A stretch of 64,000 bases of DNA from Golubevia sp. BC0850 (lineage: Eukaryota; Basidiomycota; Exobasidiomycetes; Golubeviales; Golubeviaceae). Shown here piece after piece: positions 1 through 11,611 of this stretch. The stretch is taken from NCBI GenBank assembly GCA_012976225.1, contig JAAVVG010000017.1:248001-312000 (forward strand), written 5' to 3'. Every line of letters begins with the position of its first letter. Position 1 is the stretch's first letter. The position numbers and the translations under genes are program-made. The notes under the pieces were generated by a model that had not been told where the DNA came from, ran no database searches, and saw only the letters and a program-made list of their open reading frames with translations.

Positions 1-596
1 CGATTCTCATCATTAACTCCTGTCATCAACTCCTATCATCAACTCCTGTCATCTACTCCTATCATCAAGATCAAATCGTACCATCTCACCAAGCTTGTAA
101 ATCTTTCTCCGCCTTTCACTTCTTTTCAAATCTGTCCCTCGAACTTACTATGGTTTGAATCTTCAACTTCTCTTTCAACTTCTATCCACACTATTCTCCT
201 CTCACCTGTAACGATCATCTCGAACACTTCAAGCCTGTTCCTTCGACTACCTCTCGACCCTCCTCCTTCTTTCCTCCAAGCCCCATTTTTTTTTTTTCGC
301 TTTTACGACCTTTTATGGCCTCTTTACCACCCCCTCACGCTATCACGATTGTACGACCTCGTCCGTTCTCTCGACTGTTCCTTTGTTTCTCCGCTCCCAA
401 TCCTCCAACCTCCTTCTTTCCTTTTGTTTTGTTAGGTTCCTAGCAGATACTTCTCTTTTCGAAACCACCCCCCAAAGATCGATCGAATGATCCTTTCATA
501 TTTCGTTGGTCAAACAAGACCTGCTGCTGCTCTAGTGATCGCGTCGAGGCGAGGCTTTCTATCTCATCCTTACCTATACCACTCTCGATTTGTAGA
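1..596. promoter_or_regulatory. 5' flank with 13-bp tandem repeat and pyrimidine-rich leader
   Basis: No convincing gene is visible. Positions 11-62 hold four copies of a 13-bp unit close to catcaactcctgt. From about 100 to 480 the + strand is strongly pyrimidine-rich, including a T-run near 287-297, as in other promoters of this window. The stretch near 512-562 resembles one near 38286-38341 (see findings). Confidence 0.5.
11..62. repeat. 13-bp tandem repeat, four units
   Basis: Units start at 11, 24, 37 and 50. They differ only at one or two positions each, and a partial fifth unit starts at 63. It may continue left of the window edge. Confidence 0.8.
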
Positions 597-1115
597 ATGT
601 CAAGCACGGATCCAGATTCAAGCAATCTGGATGATAAATCCAGTCAAAGAGATCAGCAACGAGGAGCGAGCTCACAACAGCCCAGCCGTCCAAACACTCA
701 ACCTCAATCCCAACCTCTACCTACCTCATTCTCTCAACTTTCCAACGATCAACTTCCCAAGCCTCGAAACAGTGCGATTCCTTCAAAATCAGCTTCTCAA
801 GTCACTCCAAACCCTAACAACTCACGTATCCTCAATTCATCTCGTGTTGGAACTCCAACTTCCTCCAAAAGTGCAGAGAGGCAATCTCTCTTGGCCTCTA
901 TCCAACAGATCGAATACCAGACGAAGCAATTAGAAAAGGAGTTGGAGACTGAAAGGAAGAAAATCAAACAGGCAGAGAGATGGAAGAGGGAGAAGTTGGA
1001 CCAAGTTGGAGGAGCTGCAGATGGATTCGGAGAAGTATCGCAGATGGATCCTTCAATGGGACTGGAGGAACAGGTCAGAGAGGCTATGAAAGGTCTAGAT
1101 GATGATCATCTGTGA
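597..1115 (+). CDS. Ser/Gln-rich coiled-coil protein, 172 aa (or first exon of the next gene)
   Basis: The first ~95 residues are rich in Ser, Gln, Pro and Asn and look disordered. Residues ~98-135 form a charged helix (QTKQLEKELETERKKIKQ) typical of a coiled coil, and the C-terminus is acidic (GLDDDHL). No family is recognised. The stop codon lies inside GTGAGT at 1112, a perfect donor. So this may instead be the first exon of the CENP-P-like gene, joined from 1111 to an acceptor at about 1350. That join keeps the frame and gives a 577-residue protein, but needs a 238-nt intron. Both readings remain open. Confidence 0.5.
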   Translation: MSSTDPDSSNLDDKSSQRDQQRGASSQQPSRPNTQPQSQPLPTSFSQLSNDQLPKPRNSAIPSKSASQVTPNPNNSRILNSSRVGTPTSSKSAERQSLLASIQQIEYQTKQLEKELETERKKIKQAERWKREKLDQVGGAADGFGEVSQMDPSMGLEEQVREAMKGLDDDHL

Positions 1116-1425
1116 GTTCGTAATAGTTAGGGCAGTAGAGCGAGGGACGAATGGACGTGGGGCAAAGATGGTGGATAGTCGAAGAAGGGGAGCTCACTTC
1201 CTGCTCTCAGCATCGAATGAGAATGCAGCCACGTCTGAAAGAGCGTGTTGAGATAATGAATGTAGATAGCTGATCCTAAGAGCATCGTGTATGCCACGCT
1301 GGTTCGATGCTGACTTTCCTTCCTTCCAATCCGGCTCCCTCAGTCTCTCTCTTCTCACATCTCCTCTTTCTGCCGTGCTGGAACCTCTGAGCGCCAAGTC
1401 AGTACAGCTCCCAATCTCAATCTTA

Positions 1426-2925
1426 ATGGCCCCACCTTTATCGGCTGGTATAGAACACACGGGTTCAGCAGTCGAGATGGACGCTCTTCTTCAAAGACAA
1501 AGAAGGCTGGAAGATAGACTTGCAAGCACTTCCGACCTTTCAAAGAAAAGGTCAAGGGGTGAAAACGGGAGTTTGGACAAGAGGAAGGAAATGATGAAGC
1601 TCCAGGGAGAGGGTAGAGTGAGAAGAGGAGAAAAATTGGTGAGTTACCTCTAGCTCTTATCTCCCTTCGATGGCTAGATCTCACCCACCCATTTCTCCCT
1701 TGACTTTCACGACTTCTTCTCAGCTGTATGGTCTATCTGATTACACCTCTATCAGTATCACTTCAGTCCAAACGAAAGACTTCCCTTCCTCCTCCACCTC
1801 CTCGCCAACTCGACGTATCGAAATGCAAGGTAATCTTCTTCATTTCGGCAGATTCACTGCCAGCTTCGAGATCGCAGAGTCTAATTCTAAGGACCTCCTT
1901 GGTGAGGAAGTTGCCTCATCGTCCGATCTGAGTTTTGGAGTTCTTGGACCAAAGATGAATAATCTGCAAGTGGATCTGCCGCTGATGGCCAGCAAAGCGT
2001 TAGAGATCGACGATCATCTTCAGCAGTAAGTGAACTTCCAGAGTATCATTCAACTGACCAAAGAAGGGGCTCAAGATTTCTAACCTTTTTCCTTTTCTCC
2101 TGTCGCATCTAGCCTCCTTTCGACTTCCTCTCTCCCGCCTCTCTTGCTCTCCCTACGGACTCTTCATTCAGCAGCTGCCAGAAGGCGGAAGCTGTTCGCT
2201 ATTCTCAACGAGTCCTTCAGCTCTCTGGCTTCTTCTTTCGTCAAAGATTTGAAGTCGAGAGGTGGTAGTGTGGACAAGCTGGTGCTGGAACAAGATCCCG
2301 TTGCAGAGAAAGTCGGTCCAACGCAAGATGGTCAAGATCCTAGCTCTGATCGTAGGAATTCGCCTATTTCTAAGAAGGCTCAGCTGAGCTCTGGTGAAGT
2401 CAGAGCTCTGTATGATCCAGATTTAGCCAACAAGATCGAGTTCAAAAGTCAAAGGTTAGTTTGGTTTCCTTGCCTCTGCCCAAATTTGTACTTCATTGCA
2501 TTTGCTGTTCTTTCATCCTCAAACTCATTCATTCTTCTTTCTTTTCTCGGTCCAACAGCGGTGCTAGATTGACATTTTATTACCATGTGAAGTTTGATCG
2601 ATTTGGACATGCGAGAGACGAGCTGACAGTGAAGGCCAAGGTGTCAGACGAAGGTGAGTTTGAGACAAGCTTGAATTGGTCTGACAAACAAACTATTCTG
2701 TTCTCATCACTTCTTGCCGTTCTCCCTCTGCCAGGTTCTCTCTCTTCTGCTGCGCTCAAGACTCTTCGCTCGCTGCCTCGGGACTTCCAGAGGCTCCTGA
2801 AGCACCCTCCTCTAGTACCCGACCCTGCAAACTCGAAAGAGGAGGAGGAACAAAAGATTCCATTGCCGATCGAAAGGCTTTGCAAAGCGACCATTGCTGG
2901 ATTCTTTGGAGTTCGACCTGAATGA
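1426..2925 (+). CDS. CENP-P/Ctf19-like inner kinetochore protein
   Basis: Exons: start to 1638, 1724-2025, 2113-2454, 2559-2653, 2735-2925; the joins close. From the Met at 1426 the product is 380 aa; a second Met lies at 1477. CENP-P (budding yeast Ctf19) belongs to the COMA/CENP-OPQUR complex and carries tandem RWD domains. The match rests on the order of motifs: a short coiled coil, LYGLSDYTSISI, the strand GNLLHFGRFTASFEI, LLLSLRTLH followed by a basic helix, YYHVKFDRFGHARDEL, and an ending like IERLCKATIAGFFG. This resembles the CENP-P C-terminal half closely, from memory and not from a search. The ORF at 597-1115 may be its first exon. Confidence 0.55.
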
Positions 2926-3600
2926 ATCCATGCCTTCTCACTCGGCCCTACTCTTCCCTTTCCCCCTTTCCTTTCCGAGTCTCCACACTTGTAATATGTC
3001 TCAGAGTTATTCCCCCCCCTTCTTCCACTTGTACTGGACACCTCGATACCTAATCTGTTGTACCATCATCTGGAGATTGAAAGCATGAAGATAGACATCT
3101 TCGAGCTCGTCTTCAAATTTACCAGTCCAGGTGATAGTAGTAGGGAATGTGGCCAAGTTTCTAAGGAGGGACTCCATTGGAACACCCGAGTTGAGGATGA
3201 TAAGGGGAGATAATAGGGGGTGTGCTTCAAGTGAAGTTCAAGATGGCACTCAACCCATTCCCTCTCGAACGTCACCTTCATCTCATCTCGATTAGCCACG
3301 GCAAAGAATAGATAGCAAGTCTTCTAGTCAAGCGTCGCAAGACCTAAACCTCAAATTGATAGAAGAGCAGAGCTTGGGGCTGTTGAATGAGATTTTCTTC
3401 TTCTTCGAATTCAAATTCTAACCTCCCATCTTCAACCATCTCCCGAAAGAAAGATACCGCCATCCTCTTTGAGCTAGAATCAGATTCATTTCAATTACAA
3501 CCACTAGGTAGAAGCAGAACAAGCAACCTTCAGCCAAGCCTATCATCATCTACTCATCCTCAATCCTCTTTCCACAACTTTCCTTCAACTGATTCAACTA
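2926..3600. other. Intergenic region, phosphate transporter promoter
   Basis: This holds the 3' flank of the CENP-P-like gene and the upstream region of the SPX transporter. A poly-C run lies near 3013. An open frame runs from 3387 into the transporter, but SPX proteins start directly at the SPX motif, so it is treated as leader. Confidence 0.5.
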
Positions 3601-6600
3601 TGAAGTTCTCTCACTCCCTTCAATTCAACGCTGTACCTGATTGGGCAGATAAGTACGTTGCCTATTCCAATCTGAAGAAGGCCATCTACACTCTAGAGAA
3701 GGACGCTCCAAGTCTTTCATCTCAACCTTACCGAGATGATATCGAATCCGAGTCCGCAAATCTACTCAACAGCCAGCAATCCACAGAGACGGATCGAATC
3801 TTCACTCCTTTAATGGACAAGGAACTGAAGAAGATTGTCGATTTCTATGGGAAGAAGTCGGAAGAGCTGTTCAAGGACTTAGAGACTCTGCAGACAGACC
3901 TGGTGAGAACGGAGGAGGAAGAGGTCTATGAAGAGAGTGATGATGCAAGTGACGACGACGATGAAGAAATCGAAGGAAGGAATATGGATTCACCTTATAC
4001 TACTGTTAGAGGTGGAACTTTAGCTGGGGGTCGAAGACCTAGTATGGACGCCATCTTCAGGGATCCCAAGAAATACAATGAAGCCGCTAGGGAACAACAG
4101 AAAAGGAACCTCCGAAGAGGAAGCAAGATCTCTACCAGTCCAGAAAGGGGTAATCCTTTCGATAGAAGACGTTCTTCCAATGATGCTTCATATTCTGGAG
4201 CTGAGGGTGACTTATTGGATGAAGTTCAGAATGAGCCTACAGCCGCTGAGACGTCCGTCCCAGACGTCATGGCCATCTCTAGCAATCGTCCTAATAGACC
4301 GAGAACGACCTCAACTGCTAGTCAATCTCAAAACAACCCAAGATGGAGTCTCTTCAGGAAGAAGTCTCAAAGAAAATCTTTAGGGATCGTCGTTCCAGAC
4401 GACTACGACCAAGACGGAGGACTTCTAAGTGCTTCTAGAAGTGAGATGAACTCTAGTGTTGGAGGTGACAAGTCAATGAGCGTTTGGACTGCTGATAATG
4501 ATTGGGCTATCGATATGAGAATCACTTTCAAGAAGAGAATCACAGATCTCTTCGTAGCCTTGTCGGAATTGAAACAGTTCGTTCAGTTGAATGAGACTGG
4601 AATGAAAAAGATTTTGAAGAAGTGAGTCCTGTCCAATCTTTGGTTTCTTTATTGCTTGGAATCTTGATTGACCTTCAGCTTCGCAACTCCCGCTTCTAGG
4701 TACGACAAGATCACCAACAGCCAGCTCAAGGATCGCTTCATGGACGACGTAGTCCAGGTGAGTGCAGTCCGAGACTCGAGTGATTTTCCAAACACCTTTT
4801 GTCGACCTTGTTTCTCTCTCCCCTTTCACTTCCCTGCAGAGCAAGTACCCCTTCACTGCCGAGGCACGAACAGAGCTAGATGAGAACATCACCACTCTAG
4901 CTCAACTCTACGCCAAGGTAGTGACCTCTGGCGACTTGGCCGAAGCTCTAGCAAGATTGAAGACTCATCTCCGAGAGCAAGTTGTCTGGCAACGTAACAC
5001 TGTCTGGAGAGAGATGATCGGAATCGAACGTCGAGCTCAGGGAGCTAGTCTGGAAAGGGCTGTCCAGGGACAAAGCGGCAAGAATGGAGATCAAGTCAAA
5101 CCTACTAGAATTTGGACTCCTTTCGGTTACGCTGTTCTTCCTTCTTGGTTCGGAATCCCTACCCTTCAACTCTTTATCGCTTTCACTCTTCTAGCTCTAC
5201 TTCTCAAAGTTCCCGGATTGAGGTTCTTCGGAAGAGTCGAAGAGCAGAATTGTCTTGCTTTACTAGTCTTTTGTACCGTCCTTTGGGCGACTGAAGTGAG
5301 TGAGATCTTTGGCGATTGTTCTTGAAGACTTTTTCTGACCTTCGTCCATCTTTTTGTTCCTTCAGGTCATTCCTCTCTTCGTCACCTCTCTCATGGTTCC
5401 TCTCTTAGTGGTCACTTTGAGAGTTGGACGATCGGATGACATTGAGGACAGGCGATTGACAGCCAGCGAGACTACAAAGTGAGTACTCAGCTTTCTCGCT
5501 CAATCCTGGATGTTTCAATTAACAATTTGGAGCCACTTGAGTTTGACGTTCTTCTTTTCTCTCGCTTTCCTGCTCGCAGGTGGATCTTTTCACAAATGTT
5601 CGCTCCAAACATGTGTCTTCTACTGGGAGGATTCACTCTAGCAGCTGCTCTCTCAAAGTACGGAATCGACAAAATTTTAGCCACCAAGATTCTACGTCTA
5701 GCTGGAACTCGACCTTCTTTGGTTCTACTAGCTCACATGTGTGTGGCATGTTTCGCCAGCATGTGGATTTCAAACGTAGCAGCTCCAGTTTTAATGTATT
5801 CCTTAATCCAACCGATTCTTAGAAACTTACCTCCAGCATCTCCTTACGCAGCAAGTTTAATAATGGGAATCGCTCTAGCCTCCAACATTGGTGGACAAAC
5901 TTCTCCAATCGCAAGTCCTCAAAATTTGATTGCTCTTCAATATATGGACGTTCCAGTTGGTTGGTTACAATGGTTTGCTATCACTATTCCAGTTTCTGGA
6001 ATCTCTTTGGTTATTATTTGGATGGTTTTACTTTGGTCTTATGGATCTGGAAAAGGAACTACTATCAAACAAATGTCAGAGTCTAGAGATAAGTTCTCGA
6101 AAACTCAGTACTTCATCTCTGCTGTTTCGGTGGCTACTATAGCTCTTTGGTGTTTCGAAAGAAATATTGAACACATCGTTGGTGATATGGGAGTTATCGC
6201 TATCATTCCTTTAGTTTTATTCTTTGGAACTGGAATTCTTTCAAAGGAGGATTTCAACAATTTCTTGTGGACCATCGTCTTCTGTGAGTAACTCGATCTT
6301 TAACGCTCCATCAGTATTCGCCTAATGCTGACAACTTTTCAATTTAAAACTCCTTCTCTAACTCACAGTGGCAATGGGAGGTATCGCCCTAGGAAAAGCA
6401 GTAACTTCCTCCGGACTCCTAGAATCTCTAGATGAAGTAATTCAAGAAATAGTTTCAGGAATGCCAATTTGGAAAGTGTTAATCTATCTTTTAGCGATTT
6501 CTTTAATCGTAGCCACTTTCATTTCTCATACCATCGCTGCAGTCTTATTAGTTCCAATCGCAGCTCAAGTTGGAGAAAGTTTATCAGAAGCTCATCCAAG

Positions 6601-6817
6601 GTTATTGATTATGGCAACCACTTTAACTGCAAGTGCTGCAATGGGTTTACCTGTTTCTGGTTTCCCAAACATGACGGCCGTTTCTATGGAAGATGAAACT
6701 GGTAGAAGATATGTTACTGTTAAGGACTTTTTGAGAGTTGGGGTTCTGGCTAGTGTTTTGGCTACTTTTATTGTTGGAACTCTTGGATTCGGAATCATGT
6801 TGGCTTTGGGACTTTGA
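3601..6817 (+). CDS. PHO90: SPX-domain low-affinity phosphate transporter (Pho87/Pho90/Pho91 type)
   Basis: Exons 3601-4621, 4700-4757, 4840-5295, 5366-5479, 5580-6283, 6369-6817 close to give 933 aa, the usual size of the family. The protein begins MKFSHSLQFNAVPDWADKYV, the classic SPX N-terminus, which fixes the start although the frame is open to 3387. The SPX domain is split by a long acidic and Ser-rich insert (about residues 115-290) and resumes with LKQFVQLNETGMKKILKKYD. The C-terminal half is a polytopic SLC13/DASS-type transporter (ALASNIGGQTSPIASPQN, then SAAMGLPVSGFPNMTA near the end). The SPX domain senses inositol pyrophosphates in this family. Whether the protein sits in the plasma membrane (Pho87/90) or vacuole (Pho91) cannot be read from the sequence. 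Confidence 0.93.
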
Positions 6818-6939
6818 GGGTTTTTAGATGAGGGATTGAAGATGAAGAGGGGTTTGGAGAAGGAGAGTTATCAAAAGGTCTCTTTGACAAAAGTCTCTTC
6901 TAGCTTCAAACATGAAGTATCTTCTCTTTCACGACTCTC

Positions 6940-6996
6940 TCTCTCTCTCTCCCCCTCCCTCTCTCTCTCTCTCTCCCTCCCTCTCTATCTCTCTCG
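6940..6996 (+). repeat. (CT)n microsatellite in the 3' flank of the phosphate transporter
   Basis: Almost pure CT dinucleotides with CCC interruptions, about 120 bp after the stop codon. Likely 3' UTR. Confidence 0.85.
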
Positions 6997-7639
6997 AAAT
7001 AAAATTGTTTACTTCTCCCCTGTTTCGCTGTCTCAGTTTGAATCTTCTTTTCGGAATCTTGAAATGGTCAATTCTCATCGTTCTCTTACTTCCAACTATT
7101 TTCTTTGCATGGAAACCCAAAAGCTGGTTCTTGAAAAACCTCAATTGCTTTCAAGGACTTTATGGAAAGTGAGACATTGTGATTGAATGAGAATTGAACA
7201 AAGAAAACATTGAAATGAGGTCGAAGAAATTTACAAGTCGAAAGGGAAGGGAGAAGGTAGAAAAGAAACGTCAAGCTAGAGAAGATCGCCAGAGCTTTTA
7301 CATGACCGAAAAACAAGTCCCTCAAAGTTTCTCATGAGACATTCCCGTAGATCAATACTGATAGAGGTAAAGCTCCCAAGAGAGAAGATTCCAACAAAAT
7401 CTTGACGGAAGAGGATGCCATCAACATGGTTCATAACTCCAGCTTCTGATCCGATCCACCTAGATTCCCATTGAACCTAAGATTGTTTGAAGAATAACCG
7501 AATAGATAATAAGAGGCTCTTTTGATTGAAGATCTGACGTGACCTGGGAAGTGATAGTAGAGACTGGGAAGAGGAGTAGATGATAAGGATGTTAGTGAAC
7601 GCGAGTGAGTTGGTTATCTATGAGAGGTGGGATTGTAGC
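6997..7639. other. Intergenic region with a possible extra exon
   Basis: The only item of note is a minus-strand open frame of about 65 codons (roughly 7289-7483, preceded by an acceptor-like cttag). It could be a third exon of the small gene at 7640-8193, because a GTAAGC donor sits at that gene's stop. Confidence 0.35.
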
Positions 7640-8193
7640 TTACCTGTACCAGAGTAAGGATGAAAGAACTAGGAAGGTGAATCCTGGAGATTTGAGAGGA
7701 AAGAGGATCAGTTTTGAGCCCCAAGGGAAAGAAAGTCCGTGAAGGGTGGCTTGGTTCGGGCTCATAGATGGAAGATAGACTCTGATGGATCTTTGGAATC
7801 GAGTTATGATAATTCCGGATGGAAAGAAGGAGAAGTAGAGCGGCAATGAAGTTGGGCAATTGAAGATGATGCTCCCTGTCACTTCACTTCTCAATTCTGA
7901 CTGCTACCTCTCCTGTTGATTGATCTATTCCCTGTTCCTCTCTTTCTGCTATATTCATGGTCCATTCTGCTTGGGTTTGTCTGATGAAGGTTATCTTGTT
8001 CGAGCATTACATCACATTACTTACCTACAAGTAACTGTTCCCAAAGTTCCAACATTCCCAAACTGAAAGTTCCCTGAAGGAAATTGTGAAACCTCCAAAT
8101 TAAGAATCTGATTTTACCTATGAAACCTCTTTCTGGTTTATTATAATTTATTATCTTAGGTTGCGTTGACGTCGGTTTCCGTGTGGCTGACAT
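7640..8193 (-). CDS. Small membrane protein, possibly serine palmitoyltransferase small subunit
   Basis: Two exons on the minus strand (8025-8193, 7640-7875) close to give 134 aa. Residues ~25-55 (FLIWRFHNFLQGTFSLGML followed by ELWEQLLV) resemble the SPTssA/Tsc3-like motif, in which an amphipathic helix is followed by MLEPWE. A hydrophobic segment (PLYFSFFPSGIIITRF) follows. The resemblance is weak: Pro of LEPWE is replaced by Leu. The start lies 112 bp from that of PRP19 on the other strand, matching the divergent pairs elsewhere in the window and supporting a real gene. The 3' end is uncertain because the stop overlaps a donor-like GTAAGC. Confidence 0.4.
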
Positions 8194-8305
8194 TGTTCGA
8201 TAAAGAGTTTGAAGGAGAAAGAGAGGAAGAAGCAACTTGCATCCCCATCCATCCCATCCCATCCCATCCTCCATTAACCATCAACCATCAACCAATAGAG
8301 AGAGA

Positions 8306-10843
8306 ATGTTTTGCGCAAGTGAGTCAATCAAACCATAATCGTATCAGCAGATCTGCTGTCACGATAGAGAGCCGAGCCTGCGCTGACCTCTGCTATTTCA
8401 TCCTCTTCCTCTTCCTCTCTGTCTCCATTAGTCTCTGGAGAAGCAGCCCAGAATCCGGTGGTGAACAAGAAGACGGGCGCAGTTTATGAGAAGAGTTTAA
8501 TTCAAAAGTATATGGCTGATAATGGTAATAAGGTCAGTCATTCAATACAGTCGACATAGAGAATAGAGCAAGCATACATGCATCCTATCCTTCCTGGCTG
8601 GTTGCGAGCAACTCGACTTCCACCATCTGACATCTTTTCCCTCCCCCCCCTCTCTCTCATCTTGTAATTCGATCCTATGATCTTTAAGGATCCAGTCACC
8701 TCCGAAGAGCTAACGCAGGACGATCTATTGGAGGTCAAGACTTGTGAGTAGAACCTTTCTAGCCTTCCTCGCAGCAACCTGAAAAGACCTCAAGACGTGA
8801 ATGGTGCAATACGATACAGAAAGCGAAATGAATGATGATCATTGCCAAACAAAACAAATCAACTAGAAGGCTGTTACTGAGAAGGGTTTGTTTCCGCCTT
8901 AGTGCGCGAATCCTTTCAAGCTTGAGAACCTATTACAATCTGAACTTTGAATCTTGAGAAGCAATCAGGGGGTCGGCGGGAGATTCTATGCTGGGAATCA
9001 AGAATAAAAGACCTGACCTTGGGGGCTTGGCCGATAAATTCAGAGAAAGATGCGAGTGATGGCTTTACTCCCATGAGAAAGAAGTGAAAGCAGCTAACGC
9101 TCTGTCTTTCCCCTCTCGTTCTTCGCTTCCATTCTCTTTCCTCCCTTTGATTCGTAATTTCGATTCACTCAGCTCCTGCCTTCACTCCAGCCCGACCACC
9201 TTCGCATTCCTCTCTACCTTCACTTCTCTCAACTCTACAATCCGAATACGATTCCCTTATCTTGGAAACCTACGCTCTTAAGAGGAATTACGATTCAGTT
9301 AGACAAGAATTAGCTCATGCGCTTTATGCGAATGATGCTGCGAATAGAGTTGTTGCTAGGTTGATTGGAGAGAGGGATGGTGCGAGAGAGTGAGTGGATT
9401 CAGAAAAGAAGCTTTTCGATCTTTCTTTTGAAGGAGATTCTTCTCTATCGATGTTGGGTTTCTGACTCAAAACCGTTTTCTTTCTGACGTTTCTCTCTCT
9501 TTCAGGGCTCTTGCTCAAATTCAAAACACTCTGGGAGTCTCTGGAGGAAATGTTGCTACAGGAAATGGAGACTCAGAAATGGCAGATGGAAGTGGTTCAA
9601 ATGAAGGAGGTCTGAGTCAAGAAACACTAAGTCTTCTGCAGAGCTCAGTTCAGAAGTGAGTATGATAGTAAATGAAGGAATATGACAAGAGCTTGACCGG
9701 TTTACTGATGGCATCCATCTTTTCCCTCCCGCCTCCTCCCCTATCAGACTCTCTGCTTCTCGTAAAGGAAGATCCAAACGTAAAGCTCCAGCTACTTATG
9801 CTACTGCAGCCGATGTCAAGAACTTTGATCAAATCTCAACTTTACCATCTCTTCATTCAACCAAACCACCTGGAGTTTCAAGTATGGATCTTTCTTCCAA
9901 TGGAGCCTATCTAGTAACAGGTGGGAACGATAGTCAAATTTGCGTTTATGAACGTTCTTCTTCTAAAATCTTATCCACTTTAAAGGGACATACCAAAAAA
10001 GTCACTCAAGTTTTGTTCTCTAAATCTGGAGAGATTATAGATGTTGGACCTCAAGCTGGAGGAGGTGAATCTGTTAAACCAAGTCATATTATTTCTTGTT
10101 CTGAACAAGATAAGAGTATTAGAATTTGGAAATCAATAGATGGAGAAGAAGTTGGATATGAAGCTTCGTTGACCATTCCTCTGAAATCTGAAATCACTGG
10201 ATTGGCTATTCATCCTTGTGGAACTCTTTTCGGTAGTACTACTAGAGATGGCAATTTAAGTCTTTGGGAAACTGAAAGTGGAAAGAACTTGTTAAGTTTA
10301 GATCCACCTGGTTTAGGTAGTGTGAATTCAGAAGAATCAATTGGTGGATATAAATATGAATCTTTATCTTTTCATCCGGATGGTCAATTAGTTGCAACTG
10401 GTACTCAAGAAGGTTGTGTCAGAATTTGGGATCTTTTCACTTGTTCTAATGTAACAACTTTTAGACCTGATACTTCTTCAGATTCAACTGATGGCTCAGT
10501 CATTTCAACTTCTTTTTCAGAAAATGGATATTATTTCTCTATGGTCACTAAAGGTTCTAAAGATGTCAAAGTTTGGGATTTAAGAAAACAAACTTTAGTT
10601 GGAGTTTTGGAAGCTTCTAATGGAGTTAACATGGTGGTTTTCGATCCTTCTGGTCAATTCGTCGCTACCGTTGGAGTGGAAGTTAAAGTCTTTAATAATA
10701 AAAGTTGGGTGCTTTTGAAAACTTTTGATGGGAATACTAATACTTTGGAAAGTGCTAGATGGGATCCTAGGGATGGGACTCTTTTGGTAACTGGGATTGA
10801 TAGGACTCTTAGAGTTTTGGGGTCCGCTGGTCTAGAGGAGTAG
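8306..10843 (+). CDS. PRP19: Pre-mRNA-processing factor 19, U-box E3 ligase with WD40 repeats
   Basis: Exons 8306-8318, 8432-8532, 8689-8743, 9173-9389, 9506-9655, 9748-10843 close to give 543 aa. The first exon encodes only MFCA plus one base. The N-terminal U-box reads GAVYEKSLIQKYMADNG then DPVTSEELTQDDLLEVKT, the Prp19 signature. A coiled coil follows (SVRQELAHALYANDAANRVV), which tetramerises Prp19 and binds other NTC components. The last exon carries the WD40 propeller (VRIWDLFTCSNV, VKVWDLRKQTL). Prp19 is the core of the NineTeen complex, which stabilises the activated spliceosome. The third intron (8744-9172, 429 nt) is unusually long for this locus. Confidence 0.97.
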
Positions 10844-11611
10844 AGAAGGAATGGTGGGAAGGAGAAGGGGAAGGGGGAAAGGAGGGATCTGAAAAATAAA
10901 GGGAGGGCTCTCTCTCTCTAATTGCTGTCTCTCTTTTGGTATACTATTTGGTACTGTTATTTTGATTTCACTTTGCATCTTGGTTCTGAATTCGAATCCT
11001 CTTCGTGTATTGGTGTTGTTTAAGTTCATTAGCGTGAATTCGCGTCTCTGCCTTGGAGAATAATCGATAATCAGATTGAACGTTCAACATGAGCGCATCA
11101 ACCCATCAGGCATCAGACATCAGCACTCTACCTCTATCCCTTCAGCTTATTATCAGGTTTTAAACTTGGATCATTCAAGTAGAATCACACATTCAACATA
11201 CAACCTTACATCAACCAACTTTTGAGTCAACCGCTAAACATACGACCGACTTGATCCATCTACTCTATCCTCTCTTTCGACATCATCGGCTGAGCCACTT
11301 CAGTCTTTAAACCAGAACACTACTTGAAATCCTCATCCACTATTCAAGATCAATAACTGAATTCAAAGTAGAGGTCTAAGCAGCTCAAGGTGAGTGGTTG
11401 AGCTCAATCCTCCAACTTTCCCCTTCCTTCCCCTCTCCAACCTTTTCCGTGTCTCTCCCCTCATCTTTTACTCATTCCCCTTTGCTACCTGTTCATGTCA
11501 ATAACCTCTCCATCAATTCAAATACACCAATCTTCATCTCACTATCAACCAGATCAAGTTTTCAGAACTCTAATCACAAATCCAAGACGTAAAAGGAAAC
11601 TTTATTCTCAA
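10844..11611. promoter_or_regulatory. Intergenic region with probable 5' UTR intron of the kinase gene
   Basis: No gene is seen. A strong donor, aaggtgagt, lies near 11388 and is followed by a pyrimidine-rich tract, so the kinase mRNA probably has a leader intron. An open frame runs from 11495 through the chosen kinase Met. Confidence 0.4.

Noticed and set aside
3387-3600. Extra 71-residue N-terminus on the phosphate transporter
   Set aside because: SPX domains sit at the extreme N-terminus in this family, and 3601 begins the exact SPX motif.
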